In this document: piece after piece, positions 37,977 through 47,278 of the stretch | Layout of the letters: the number at the start of each line of letters is the position of its first letter | Numbering within the stretch: the first letter of the stretch is position 1 | Source: Trichormus_B sp936914905 | GTDB taxonomy: Bacteria > Cyanobacteriota > Cyanobacteriia > Cyanobacteriales > Nostocaceae | Direction: 5' to 3' (one strand) | NCBI RefSeq assembly: GCF_039871975.1 | Contig: NZ_JBDPLL010000001.1 | Length of the DNA: 64,000 bases | Program-made: the position numbers and the translations under genes | The notes under the pieces: model-generated | Database searches by the model: none | Seen by the model: only the letters and a program-made list of their open reading frames with translations | What the model was told of the DNA's origin: nothing

Positions 37977-38550
37977 CTAAAAATTTTGCTCTTTTTCTAA
38001 AGTCTGAGAATGTGTTAACATCCAAGGGTGAAGTGCAACTGGTAACGTTACTTCCTTACCTATGGGAATTTGTGAGCTATTTGGCAGTACATTCATCGAA
38101 TTATAAGGGATCCAAATATATGTAGAATTTAAATTCTTTAACATATCGACGTCAGAATTTAAACCATTTAAAAATGTACTTTTAGGACGTATCTGCACAC
38201 AACCAGGAAGCGAACAACCAAAAGTAATTATTATTCCATGATGAGGTGATGAAATTTTGATAAACAGCTTTATTTGATTAAACTCGCCCAATCTTTGATT
38301 GTAATAACGGCTGACAATTCCCCCGATACTAAAACCTACTAAATCTAATAGTTGTTATGCTTCAAAGGTAGCAGGTACATAATCCGTAACTTGCTATGCC
38401 GACTGATCCAGAACTAGAGCTCTATTATTAGGTAATAAGTTCAAAGTATGCACACATCAGCTCCGCTGTTTAAGGTAAAATGCTATTTTGTTAAAAACAG
38501 CCCCGGTGTCATGAATACTATGCACTAACAATACGGGACTGCATTGTTTA
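37977..38550 (-). pseudogene. Lipase/esterase (alpha/beta hydrolase) with nonsense mutations
   Basis: One - strand frame of about 190 codons reads SPVLLVHSIHDTGAVFNKIA, LNLLPNNRALVLDQSA, VTDYVPATFEA, then LLDLVGFSIGGIVSRYYNQR with the nucleophile-elbow motif GFSIG, FIKISSPHHG and VTLPVALHPWMLTHSQTLE. Three in-frame stops interrupt it, upstream of the final open 104 codons. The catalytic Ser and candidate His remain. The family is the short triacylglycerol lipase type of cyanobacteria; substrate is unknown. Confidence 0.8.
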
Positions 38551-38778
38551 TTTTCAGTATTTATTATAAGTATTTCTAATTAATTGTCTAAAACAATTAA
38601 CTAAGTATCATACTTACTGTGAATGAGATTATGAAAGTTTTTGCAGCTAACTAGTTAATGTTAATTTTTCTTAAGTAATATTTCAGGGTCTCTCTCCTAG
38701 TTACAGTAAAATTTAATAATTAGTTCGCAGTGTCTATAAGTATGATTACAAGGTAATTTAAGTAAAAATCCCTAAAAT

Positions 38779-38828
38779 TATTACCGCATTTATTAATTAT
38801 GGCAACATAATTAATAAATGCGGTAATA
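38779..38828. repeat. Perfect 23-bp inverted repeat before a small gene
   Basis: TATTACCGCATTTATTAATT plus ATG (38779-38801) is exactly inverted at 38806-38828 around the loop GCAA. The hairpin ends 31 bases before the ATG at 38860 and would lie in that gene's leader if transcription starts upstream. Confidence 0.85.
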
Positions 38829-38859
38829 TTGCAAGATATTAAAAACAGGAGAAATTGTA

Positions 38860-39219
38860 ATGTTTGGGTTTATCAAAAATTTAATCGGTGGTATTTTGGG
38901 TTTCATTACTTGGCTATTTGGAAAGAAAGACGGCTACTACTTGGAACTAAAGGAAGAAGTTGCTGAAACTAAAACGGTAGCAGCTAAACCACTAGTAGCC
39001 CCACCAGCGAAAGCAGAACCTACTAAAGTCCCTAAGGCATCTGCAAAAGCAGAACCCGCTAAAGCAATCAAAGCAGAACCTGGTAAAGCAGTAGTATCAA
39101 CTGAAACTACCTTTGCACCTAAGTATTTGATTCCTTTATCTTCTAACGATCGTCGTCGTCCCGGTGCGAACATGAACACTTATATGCATATGGCACGTCA
39201 AGTGAAAGTTCCTGGTTAA
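38860..39219 (+). CDS. Small conserved cyanobacterial protein, Ala/Lys/Pro-rich
   Basis: The 119-residue product begins with a glycine-rich hydrophobic segment (MFGFIKNLIGGILGFITWLF) that could insert in a membrane. An alanine-, lysine- and proline-rich linker with repeated KAEP units follows, then a conserved-looking end (DRRRPGANMNTYMHMARQVK). The function is unknown to me. A good ribosome site (CAGGAGA) precedes the ATG. A perfect hairpin lies just upstream. It is intact among pseudogenes, suggesting it is used. Confidence 0.75.
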   Translation: MFGFIKNLIGGILGFITWLFGKKDGYYLELKEEVAETKTVAAKPLVAPPAKAEPTKVPKASAKAEPAKAIKAEPGKAVVSTETTFAPKYLIPLSSNDRRRPGANMNTYMHMARQVKVPG

Positions 39220-39337
39220 ATTTGTCTAATGATTATTGATGAGTAAATTTTAGATTTTAGATTGATAATTTGAGATTTATGTATTACCCTAAGGTAGGTG
39301 ACTGGAAATCTTTTTGGATTTGGGATGTTTAAATCTC

Positions 39338-39461
39338 AAGACTTACGCGACTGGAATATTCTTAAGATGCATCACACATATAAATTTGCCGAATATTAAT
39401 AGATTTTGGACATCTGACGCAGTCTATGAGAGACATTTTGTGTGACAATTGCGTAAGTCTT
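39338..39461. mobile_element. 124-bp miniature element with AAGACTTACGC ends
   Basis: AAGACTTACGC at 39338-39348 is exactly inverted at 39451-39461 (GCGTAAGTCTT). The interior is non-coding. The same end, as AGGACTTACGC, bounds the larger element at 46520-47195, so both belong to one non-autonomous family. Confidence 0.6.
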
Positions 39462-39496
39462 AAATGTATTAAATTAAGTCTTAAATGTATTAAATT
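39455..39496. repeat. 21-bp perfect tandem duplication
   Basis: AAGTCTTAAATGTATTAAAT plus T occurs twice head to tail. It begins inside the right end of the miniature element, so the duplication followed or accompanied its insertion. Confidence 0.85.
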
Positions 39497-39624
39497 ATGT
39501 AATTCAAAATCCAATATCTAAAATCTGAAATTTCCCTGAATATTACACTGAATAAATAAACTACGAGGTCCAAACCTATGAAGAGATTATGCTCTATTCA
39601 TTTCTAATTTTTAATTTTTAACTG

Positions 39625-40730
39625 TTAGTTCTGTTCTGTGGTACTATAATTCATTTGCCATGTTTTTAACAAAAAAATGCCACTGTATAAATTAAATGCT
39701 GAATCCCAATTGGTTTTTTCTCTCCTAAATAGTTGAATATGAGACGGAATGTGATTTAGCACTTCTGTTTGATCTATAACGGTTTCACAAAAAGGCTGGA
39801 AGTCTGACCAAGTTTTGATTTGAGGTAAATGCTGTCCAACCCATCTCATCAAACTGTTCCAATTGTTTCTAATTGTATTTTGGTTGGCTGGGGGAGTAAT
39901 TTTTAAGCCCTGTTGAAATTTATAACCGTTGTCATAAATCCGCAAAATACTATTTCTTTCAGGTAAATGTAAATCACAGAATTGGGCATAGTCTTGAGTT
40001 TCGGTTTTGTGTTCTAGTTTACCACGGACGTTAATATCTACTACCTGTTCAAAAACAGGCAATAGTCCTACAACTCTAGCCGTTACTTCTGACCAGTCAA
40101 AATTGATAGAACCAGGTTAGTTTTTGCTATTTTGACAAAAAACTGTAGGTTTTGATGGCCATTCGGAGAAATATTTAACTTGATATACTTGGATTTGTTT
40201 AATTTGTGCTATGTTCAACCAAAAACAAGGAATACCTGCCTATTGTAGCTGCGCCCCATAAAATTGCAGTTCACCTATTTTACCCGTGCGGTATACTTTC
40301 CAATAGTGACTTGGTAATATCAGTCTACCCGTGTAAGGATCTATTTGCATAATTTGGGCAAATTTAGGCGTAGCTAGAGTTTTCTATTCGTTATTTATGG
40401 GTTCTAAAACTAATATGCCCGCTTCGTTATTACTTGGTTGTGCGAGCGGTTTAGCAATAGCTTCTTCTCTTTCTTCTTGCTTAATATTTTCAAGACGTTG
40501 TAAACCTTGGCGTGCTTGTGACAATATCTTCTGATGACTTGTTATCTGCAGTAGTTGACGATAAACTTTTTCTGCTTCCTGTTGCTTTCCAGAAATTTCA
40601 TGTAATCGTGCAAAATGAAATTGCACCCAAGGATTTTCCTGCGATTCCTTGAGTAATGGTTTGAGTAATTTGGCTGCGTTCTGGTAGTCCTTGCGTTCAA
40701 AGGCAGCGATAACTTCTTCTAGTATGACTT
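39625..40730 (-). pseudogene. Tetratricopeptide-repeat protein with three nonsense codons
   Basis: One continuous - strand frame reads IAAFERKDYQNAAKLLKPLL, then HFARLHEISGKQQEAEKVYR (TPR helices), ARQGLQRLENIKQEEREEA, QIDPYTGRLILPSHYWKVYR, TGKIGELQFYGAQLQ, WSEVTARVVGLLPVFEQVVD and NWNSLMRWVGQHLPQIKTWS. Three single-codon stops lie at about 40384, 40240 and 40117, and no frameshift is needed. The family is a conserved cyanobacterial TPR protein of unknown function. It adjoins rsmE on the same strand. The N-terminus is approximate. Confidence 0.8.
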
Positions 40731-40802
40731 TAATAATGAACCTGATGGAATACTCGTGCCAAGATGCAAAAAAGCGTTATAGTTTTGCGTGAGATCTATC
40801 AT

Positions 40803-41510
40803 TTATACTTCACAAGCAGCCGCAATCAAGGATAAGGCTACTATGGGGGCGGTGACTGCTCGCAAAATCCGACGACCAAGGGAAATGGGTTGAAATCCTG
40901 ATTTTATTGCTATTTCCAGTTCTTGATCTGTCCATCCTCCTTCTGGCCCGATCGCAATTATAATTTCACCAGATAATTTATTACATACTGTTGTCAAATG
41001 TGGATAGTTACCACGTGCCTCACAAATATAACGGTGAATACATGCATACTCGTTAATAGCTGTGCTAAAAGCTACTGGTTCTAATATCATTGGGATAAAT
41101 GCCCGTTCTGATTGTTCAGCAGCTTCTAAGGCTATGCGCCGCCAACGTTCTACTTTTTGTGGGCTAGGATTTAATAAAGTGTGATCGCTTAAAGTAGGAA
41201 GAATACAAGTTACGCCTAACTCCGTACAACACCTGATAACATCATCAAATCCATTTCCCTTTGGTAAAGCCACCATTAAAGTTATGGATATAGGTAACTC
41301 TGTTGTGACTTCCAGAGGTTTTAAAATCTGTCCTTGTTCCCCTATTAATTTCGCTAACCAGCAGTTACCCATTCCATCCATAGCAATAAATTTATCTCCA
41401 TCTCGTGATCGCAAAACCCGCAATAAATAATGTTGTTGTTGGGGTGTTAATAGAAGTTGGGTTTCTTGGAGTTGGGAGCGATTAATAGTGATACGTTGTA
41501 GTTTAGACAT
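40803..41510 (-). CDS. rsmE: 16S rRNA (uracil-N3) methyltransferase RsmE
   Basis: The 235-residue protein is RsmE, a SPOUT-class enzyme that methylates U1498 of 16S rRNA. It shows QQHYLLRVLRSRDGDKF in the N-terminal PUA-like part and, in the knotted SAM-binding part, EAAEQSERAF, IIIAIGPEGGWTDQELEIA and SLGRRILRAVTAPIVAL. The last motif has Val where most homologues have Glu (LRAETA), a substitution in a conserved position that deserves a check. Length and ends are normal. Confidence 0.95.
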   Translation of the reverse strand: MSKLQRITINRSQLQETQLLLTPQQQHYLLRVLRSRDGDKFIAMDGMGNCWLAKLIGEQGQILKPLEVTTELPISITLMVALPKGNGFDDVIRCCTELGVTCILPTLSDHTLLNPSPQKVERWRRIALEAAEQSERAFIPMILEPVAFSTAINEYACIHRYICEARGNYPHLTTVCNKLSGEIIIAIGPEGGWTDQELEIAIKSGFQPISLGRRILRAVTAPIVALSLIAAACEV

Positions 41511-41649
41511 AGATTTTTATGATTCACAGGATGATAATTTTGAATTGTTTCTGTATTTTGCTTGTAGATCAATAAGATAGTAGTGGGTTTAAACCAAGTC
41601 CCCACAAATTTTTTCCTACAGTCTTCTTGTTGAAACTCCTAAAGAATTT

Positions 41650-43004
41650 ATGCAGACCTCCACAATCTTTCCAGAAACCTTCCACCATAGTCGTTAAAGA
41701 CTGGCAGAACTGATATATTTTGCAGTAATTCCTTACTCTGATACTAGCAGCTACTGAAATCGTCCAGCTGATATCTTCCCCTTTCGCCCTAGTAGTCATT
41801 TCCTCTATTTCGGCGGAATCCTTCTACAAAATGCTGCCATTCGCCTAGAAAGTCGCAAGCTACAACTATTTATAGATGACTCCAGTAGCACCCTGTGGTA
41901 CGGACAAACACCAACTCGCAAGGAAATAGCCGTAAAGATAGGTGCAGATGATGCTAGACCGATCACAGAATTAGAAGATTATTTGGATAATCCTGCCACT
42001 ATTCTTGTTCAAGATGCAGTAACTTGGACACAGCAATCACAATTATTTATATAGATGGCTTTTACCCCAACAGCCACCCCAAGAAATTGATTTAGAATTA
42101 GCTAAAGCTATTGTTTCCTTATATCTCAGCCACGATGTAGCGGCGTTAGTAGAATTGCATAAAGCTGCGGCGGTGAGTGTGGAAGCACACAAAGCGGGAA
42201 TTATTGTTATATCTACAGCAAAACTAGAAGCATAAGTTCGGGCGGCAATGGAAGGAGTGATTATATTATGTTGTGATTATATATCACAACATAATATAAT
42301 CACTCCTTAAGCCAACATTGTAACAATGTATAATAATTTATTATACAATAACCACTATTATCACTCGTTAGAACCAGGACATTTACTTTTAGCAGATGTG
42401 GATGCAGAAAGTGAAACAGGTTGGGCTGCCGATATTACCTGCACCTGGGCGGTATCTGGGAAGTTCTCATATACCTAAAGAGATATTTATTATATTGTAT
42501 TAGTTGCCTATGATGCTTGTTTTGAACAAATAGCCCCTGGTGCAGAATATGGGGATTCATCTTAATAGCTGTAACTCTTATTGCGGAAGGTTTGCTGGAT
42601 TTAGGAATTTTACAAGATAAGCCAGAAGATTTGGTAAAAATGGATCTTCATACATTATTTTTACCCCACGGAATTAGGCATTTATTAGGTTTACATGTCC
42701 ATGATATCGAGGATATTGGGGATTTAGCTGGGTATGACGAGGGAACAAAAAGAAGTGCGCTTTGCGTTAAGTTACTTCCGTTTAAGTCTTCCTATGCGTG
42801 CAGGAATATTAGTTAAGTATTGAACCGGGATTTTATCAAGTTACCGGAGTTTTAAATGATCCAAAAATTCGTCATCAATATCAATATTTAATCAATTGGG
42901 AACGTTTAGAACAATTTGCAGATGTGCGTGGAATTCGCATTGAAGATGATATTTTAGTTACAGAATCAGGTAGCGAAATTTTAACAGCCGCACTCCCAAA
43001 TTAA
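41650..43004 (+). pseudogene. Aminopeptidase P-type (M24) peptidase, decayed
   Basis: Blocks from all parts of a Xaa-Pro aminopeptidase can be read. They include FPFRPSSHFLYFGGILLQNA and ITELEDYLDNPATILVQDAV in the first frame. In another frame come LELAKAIVSLYLSHDVAALV, HKAAAVSVEAHKAG, SLEPGHLLLADVDAESETGW (metal-ligand region), LPHGIRHLLGLHVHDIEDIG and GIRIEDDILVTESGSEILTA. At least four stops and several frameshifts occur, and a perfect 26-bp inverted repeat is inserted or created at 42252-42308. The enzyme would remove N-terminal residues preceding proline. Confidence 0.87.
42252..42308. repeat. Perfect 26-bp inverted repeat inside the M24 pseudogene
   Basis: AAGGAGTGATTATATTATGT plus TGTGAT (42252-42277) is exactly inverted at 42283-42308 around TATAT. 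It replaces the part of the gene after RAAMEGV, where intact homologues continue without such a palindrome. It looks like an inverted duplication of the local sequence or a tiny palindromic insertion. Confidence 0.9.
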
Positions 43005-43058
43005 GCTAATATAATAATATAAAAAATATTAACAAATCTTCTATATTATTACAATATC

Positions 43059-43556
43059 ATGATTAACAAACTAATGCAACTGCTACTTGCCGGAGTTATT
43101 ATCAGTGTAGGACTATACCCATTATTAGCTGAAACGAAACCACCTGTTTCTGATAGCCAAGTTGCAGCAATGGTAGAAGCTTTGCGACTAGCTGCACCCC
43201 AAACAAAAAACCCAAACAGCATATATTACAGCGCATGGCAAGTTAAACCGGAAACTTTAAAGGGTTGGTCAAAGAATTGTCTAAAAAAAGAACTCACACC
43301 AACTCAGTTTGAAACCGACCCCAAAACAGCACGTCAAATTATCTCTTGTATCGTCAACCGCGAGTTAAGCAAGCAGTTAAAGGCTACAAATAATAATGAA
43401 ACTGCTGCTGTCCGTAGTGCAGCTTGTTGGTGGATCACAGGACTTTATACAGGTTGTGATAAAGGTTTTACTAGTGATTATGTGCAGAGAGTTATCAGTT
43501 TTTATAAACAAGAAAAGGCAAAACCAAAAACTGTAAATTCTCCTTCAACTAGATAA
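43059..43556 (+). CDS. Secreted hypothetical protein
   Basis: The 165-residue product has a signal peptide (about residues 1-24, LLLAGVIISVGLYPLLA). The mature part has four cysteines (near KNCLKK, ISCIVN, AACWW and TGCDKG) that could form two disulfides. I do not recognise the family beyond its presence in cyanobacteria. The sequence QIISCIVNRELSKQL followed by RSAACWWITGLYTGCDKGF looks well structured and intact. It starts 54 bases after the M24 pseudogene. Confidence 0.78.
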   Translation: MINKLMQLLLAGVIISVGLYPLLAETKPPVSDSQVAAMVEALRLAAPQTKNPNSIYYSAWQVKPETLKGWSKNCLKKELTPTQFETDPKTARQIISCIVNRELSKQLKATNNNETAAVRSAACWWITGLYTGCDKGFTSDYVQRVISFYKQEKAKPKTVNSPSTR

Positions 43557-43876
43557 TTTCTAGATCTATAGGGGATGCATTTGAGTGAAGTACATTGTAT
43601 ACATATATACAGTATTCAGATTACCTAGAAAGATAGAGAGAAAAGTAGCTTTAAGGACCTTTAAAGATGTTATCAAGTGGGTTGTTAAATTTGGGTAGAA
43701 TTGTAACTTTAAGTCGCACAACACAAAAGTTGTTAGTACCTTAATTAATCAATCAAGTTCATAATACTGAAAAATTACTATCATCTAGTGGCTAGATATA
43801 GCCTGCCTGTACGGGCTTTGCATGTATAGCCCTAGATTTCTAATATGAGGGTAATCTAACTAACTAATTTTGCTTT
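43557..43876. other. Short intergenic region, nothing recognised
   Basis: No gene, hairpin or repeat of note is seen in these 320 bases. Confidence 0.5.
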
Positions 43877-44509
43877 TTATGTTCTCACAACCAACTGAAA
43901 GGAATTCAAATATCCTGTAATGGTTTTACTTAAAGTTGAACACTGTTTTTTAGAAACTATTGCCATTACTTGATATAAACGCCCTTCAGCAACAAATATC
44001 CTATTTGTAGTTACCTTACGAGCCGAATCTGTATACTCAATTTCTTTACCTGGATGACCATTATAACTGTGAATATTGCGTTCACTAATTAAATTACTTT
44101 GTGTAACTTTTAAGGTATTAGATCGACCCTGACTCAAAATAGTTTGCGGTTTATTCATTTGAGCATAGCTATCAGGAAATTCACTGTAAGTCACTAAATA
44201 TGCGACTTCCTATTCTGGCGGTTGGGCTACAAATATTTGTAATTCTATTTCTCCCATATAAGTTTCTTGCACTTACTTAAGTTTTGATTTTCGGTCTTCC
44301 TGGCATCAAAATCTGAAAACCCTTATCTGGGGGAGTGAACACTTCCCATTCTGGCTGCACCACTTGAGGAACAGTTGGTTTTTTTGGGTAACAGTTGATT
44401 TGCTGCTGGAAGCCGCAGGTTTATATTTACGCACCTTAGCCAAAATAACTCCACTGTATATAAAAGTGGTAGTAATGAAAGTGGTAGTCAGGTAATGAAT
44501 GATAGGCAA
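43877..44509 (-). pseudogene. Cyanobacterial hypothetical protein, frameshifted
   Basis: The open C-terminal part reads VTYSEFPDSYAQMNKPQTIL, ERNIHSYNGHPGKEIEYTD and VAEGRLYQVMAIVSKKQ, ending ITGYLNSFQLVV. Upstream in the same frame lies ETYMGEIELQIFVAQPPE before a stop. Further up, in another frame, come WEVFTPPDKG-like and FQILMPGRPKIKT sequences. Together they form a conserved cyanobacterial protein of unknown function with an N-terminal membrane segment. At least one stop and one or two frameshifts break it. Confidence 0.6.
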
Positions 44510-44565
44510 AATTTGCTCGTCATATTTGTAGCCTTCGCAGATGTGGTTTTCAGTATTGCTGCTAT

Positions 44566-45591
44566 TTATAACCTAGCTGCACACAAAGCTGCACCAATTA
44601 ATCCCACTTGTTGGTTAAGAATTATATGGACTGGAATTTCTTCGAGAATAGAACGCATTCTCCCTTTTTGTGTGAAATTTAAGATAAAACTACCATCTTG
44701 CATCAAAGGCAGAATTTTTGGAGCGATACCACCAGCAATGTATAATCCAGCATGGGGTAATAATTTCAAAGCCAGATTACCAGCTTCTGCACCGTAAGCT
44801 TCAACCAAAAGTTGTATGGTTTGTTCAGAAAGGCGATCACTTTTTGCTAAAGCTGCACTACCAATAGCTGCACCTGGATCTACAGTTTTTTCTGCTTGTC
44901 CCGCTTCTTGTTCCCAAATTCTGACAATTTGAGCAATTTCTGGTGATTCGGTAGCTATTTTTCTATCTCGCAAAAATTGATAAATCGAAGTAATACCCAA
45001 GCCGGAAATAACTCTTTCCGCAGACACCCTTTGAATATTATGTTTATCCAACAGGTATTTTAAAAGTTGAAATTCTAACTCATTCTGGGGTGCAAAATCC
45101 GCGTGTCCACCTTCTGAAGGAAAAACTTGATATTGATTACCTTGTTTGATTAAAAAACCTTGTCCTAAGCCAGTTCCTGCACCAATAACAGCCATAGGTG
45201 CTTCTGGTTGATGTTTACCAACTTGCAAAGTCAGTAAATCTTGTTTAGTTAAACCAAAAATACCATAACCAACAGCTACAAAGTCATTAATCAGGGAAAT
45301 AGAAAGAATACCCAGTTCTTGGGCTAACCTGTCTGTATCTAAAAACCAGGCTAAATTAGTCAGTTTAGCAGTATTGTTTACCACCGGGCCTGCGATCGCA
45401 AAACAAGCTTTTTCTGGTGTCGAAGAATTTGCTGCCGCTAAAAACTTCTGCACCATCAACACTAAATCGGGAAAGTCTCCACTGCGGTAGCTCTGCTCAT
45501 ACAAAGTTTTCAATCCTGAAGATTCAGAAGATTCAAGGGATCGCAAAATAGTTTTTGTCCCACCAATATCTCCTGCTAGTACCAATGTCAT
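44566..45591 (-). CDS. glk: Glucokinase
   Basis: The 341-residue enzyme phosphorylates glucose with ATP at the start of glycolysis. Family motifs are the N-terminal phosphate loop LVLAGDIGGTKTILR, CFAIAGPVVNNTAKLTNLAW, SLINDFVAVGYGI, AVIGAGTGLGQGFL, PSEGGHADFAPQ and, near the end, GLYIAGGIAPKILPLM. It belongs to the bacterial Glk type rather than ROK kinases. Length is normal and it is intact. Confidence 0.96.
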   Translation of the reverse strand: MTLVLAGDIGGTKTILRSLESSESSGLKTLYEQSYRSGDFPDLVLMVQKFLAAANSSTPEKACFAIAGPVVNNTAKLTNLAWFLDTDRLAQELGILSISLINDFVAVGYGIFGLTKQDLLTLQVGKHQPEAPMAVIGAGTGLGQGFLIKQGNQYQVFPSEGGHADFAPQNELEFQLLKYLLDKHNIQRVSAERVISGLGITSIYQFLRDRKIATESPEIAQIVRIWEQEAGQAEKTVDPGAAIGSAALAKSDRLSEQTIQLLVEAYGAEAGNLALKLLPHAGLYIAGGIAPKILPLMQDGSFILNFTQKGRMRSILEEIPVHIILNQQVGLIGAALCAARL

Positions 45592-45780
45592 AATATTTAT
45601 CAGCTATTTGGTTACTTTTAGTTAGTTACTATCCAATTACATAGCCATTTTCAAGTAAATAAACCACATTATTTTTATCTCATATAAAGACGCAAAGACA
45701 GAAAGCAAGAAACCCTTAAAATAAAAATGTGGTTTAAATAAACGAAAACTGTTGTAATTTAAAATCCCTAAATTAGAGAC

Positions 45781-46428
45781 TTAAACAAATCGCACCACTT
45801 CCTCTATTGTCGTCAAATGGGAAATATCTCCCTTTAGTTCTAGCAACCATTCTGATTCTTGACGCACCACTTTCACCAAAGAACATAAAGTAGCTTTAAC
45901 TTCTGTTTTGGCAATATCTCCTACTAAACCCATCGCCGCACCCAGTACCGAGGCCCCATGTGCTACTAAAAGAATATCATCTGGCCAGCACTCAGCCGCT
46001 AAACATCTAGCAGTTTGTCCAGAACGTTGTCGTACCTTTTCATGAGTTTCGGGATATTGTACCGCAATATGCGACGTGTAGCCATTATCAATTCTGGGAA
46101 ATAATGCTGCTAAAGCCATCGTTGACAGTTTTTCCGGTTCTTCTGACATCCACTCTGGATTCAGCCACTCGCTTAAGCCTGTTTCCAGTTTAATTGGTAG
46201 ATCCAGGACTTCTGCCACTACGTTAGCAGTTTGCACTGTTCTCAAAAATGGAGAAGCAAAAATTTGGGATATTCTTTCACTTTTTAGCCGTTCTGCCAAT
46301 TTTTGCGCCTGCACTATACCATCATCCGATAAGGGAGGATCATAGGGTTTTTCCGCAGTCATAAACCAATCAGGGTTTACAAAGTCAAGGCGATTGGCGT
46401 GTCGTGCAATCCAGATTATTTGACTCAT
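45781..46428 (-). CDS. Histidine phosphatase family protein
   Basis: The 215-residue protein has the histidine-phosphatase core. The phospho-acceptor motif appears as WIARHANRLDF rather than the common RHGE. Then come DPPLSDDGIVQAQKLAERLK, ASPFLRTVQTANVVAE, LSEWLNPEW and a second catalytic His in ILLVAHGASVLGAAMGLV. The RHA(N/E) variant is typical of the SixA/UBASH3-like branch with unclear substrates. It lies upstream of glk on the same strand, 189 bases apart. Confidence 0.9.
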   Translation of the reverse strand: MSQIIWIARHANRLDFVNPDWFMTAEKPYDPPLSDDGIVQAQKLAERLKSERISQIFASPFLRTVQTANVVAEVLDLPIKLETGLSEWLNPEWMSEEPEKLSTMALAALFPRIDNGYTSHIAVQYPETHEKVRQRSGQTARCLAAECWPDDILLVAHGASVLGAAMGLVGDIAKTEVKATLCSLVKVVRQESEWLLELKGDISHLTTIEEVVRFV

Positions 46429-46519
46429 GAGTTAAAAAATTTTAGCAGGTATAAGTGAAAAAATTTTATAGGTATAAATATAAAGAACCTTTACAAGTTA
46501 CCAATGTAATATACTCTTC

Positions 46520-47195
46520 AGGACTTACGCAAAATATCTCTAAAAGTTTCTCTTCTTGCTATCCTATCCCTTCGGGATACTACGTGAAAGTTTCTTCGTG
46601 GGGGAGCAACGCGATTTTGTAAGGTGGGACAAAAAGTGTGCTTCTAGCTATGCCAACTACAGACATCGCTAAAATATTTTTCCTGAATTTAAAGTAAAAC
46701 AAATCACATCAAATAAATCAAATTATAAGACAAAGTCTCTTCTTACAATATCCTAAGAAGACCTGCTTTCAATAACTTGTAGCTGGTGGGAATAAGATGC
46801 TTACATTAGTAAGCAAATAAGAATGTATTGATCAGGACAGAGGATCCTGCTAAATGAGACTTCTAAGTCTAAAATATTAGGTAGCTTCAAGGTGTATAAA
46901 AAAGGTATAATGGAATTATAAAAGTAATACTAACTTCCAGCTATGTATTGACAACAAAGATTTAACATAATTTCCGCATTTTCTTTTAACTAAAATTCAC
47001 TGTTTTCTTTCATTCTTAAATTGACGACTTGTATGTATACAATATTTCATATATATACAAGATTTTAATTGTACGGCAAATCATTTTTATCAATGCCTGT
47101 TTTGGGTTTGGTGATCGCACACTTTTTACCCCACCTCACAAAATCGCGTTGCTCCCCTTCGTGGTTCGTTCTTGCATGAATTGTGCGTAAGTCCT
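46520..47195. mobile_element. 676-bp non-autonomous element with paired inverted repeats
   Basis: The outer ends AGGACTTACGC (46520-46530) and GCGTAAGTCCT (47185-47195) are exact inverted repeats. A second, inner pair of about 41 bases, containing GGGGAGCAACGCGATTTTGT (46601-46641 and 47117-47157), is also inverted with a few mismatches. The interior 46642-47116 shows no coding frame. It therefore looks like a composite of two inverted copies of a repeat, or an insertion sequence that has lost its transposase. Confidence 0.6.
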
Positions 47196-47278
47196 ACCGT
47201 ATCGGCTCAATAAGTAGGGGTCAGAGAGAAAGAGGAAAAGTTGAGGGTGGGACACAGGGTGTTATAAAATATAAGACA

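Noticed and set aside
41569..41799. Minus-strand frame of 76 codons
   Set aside because: It is antisense to the start of the aminopeptidase P remnant, whose plus-strand blocks are recognisable.
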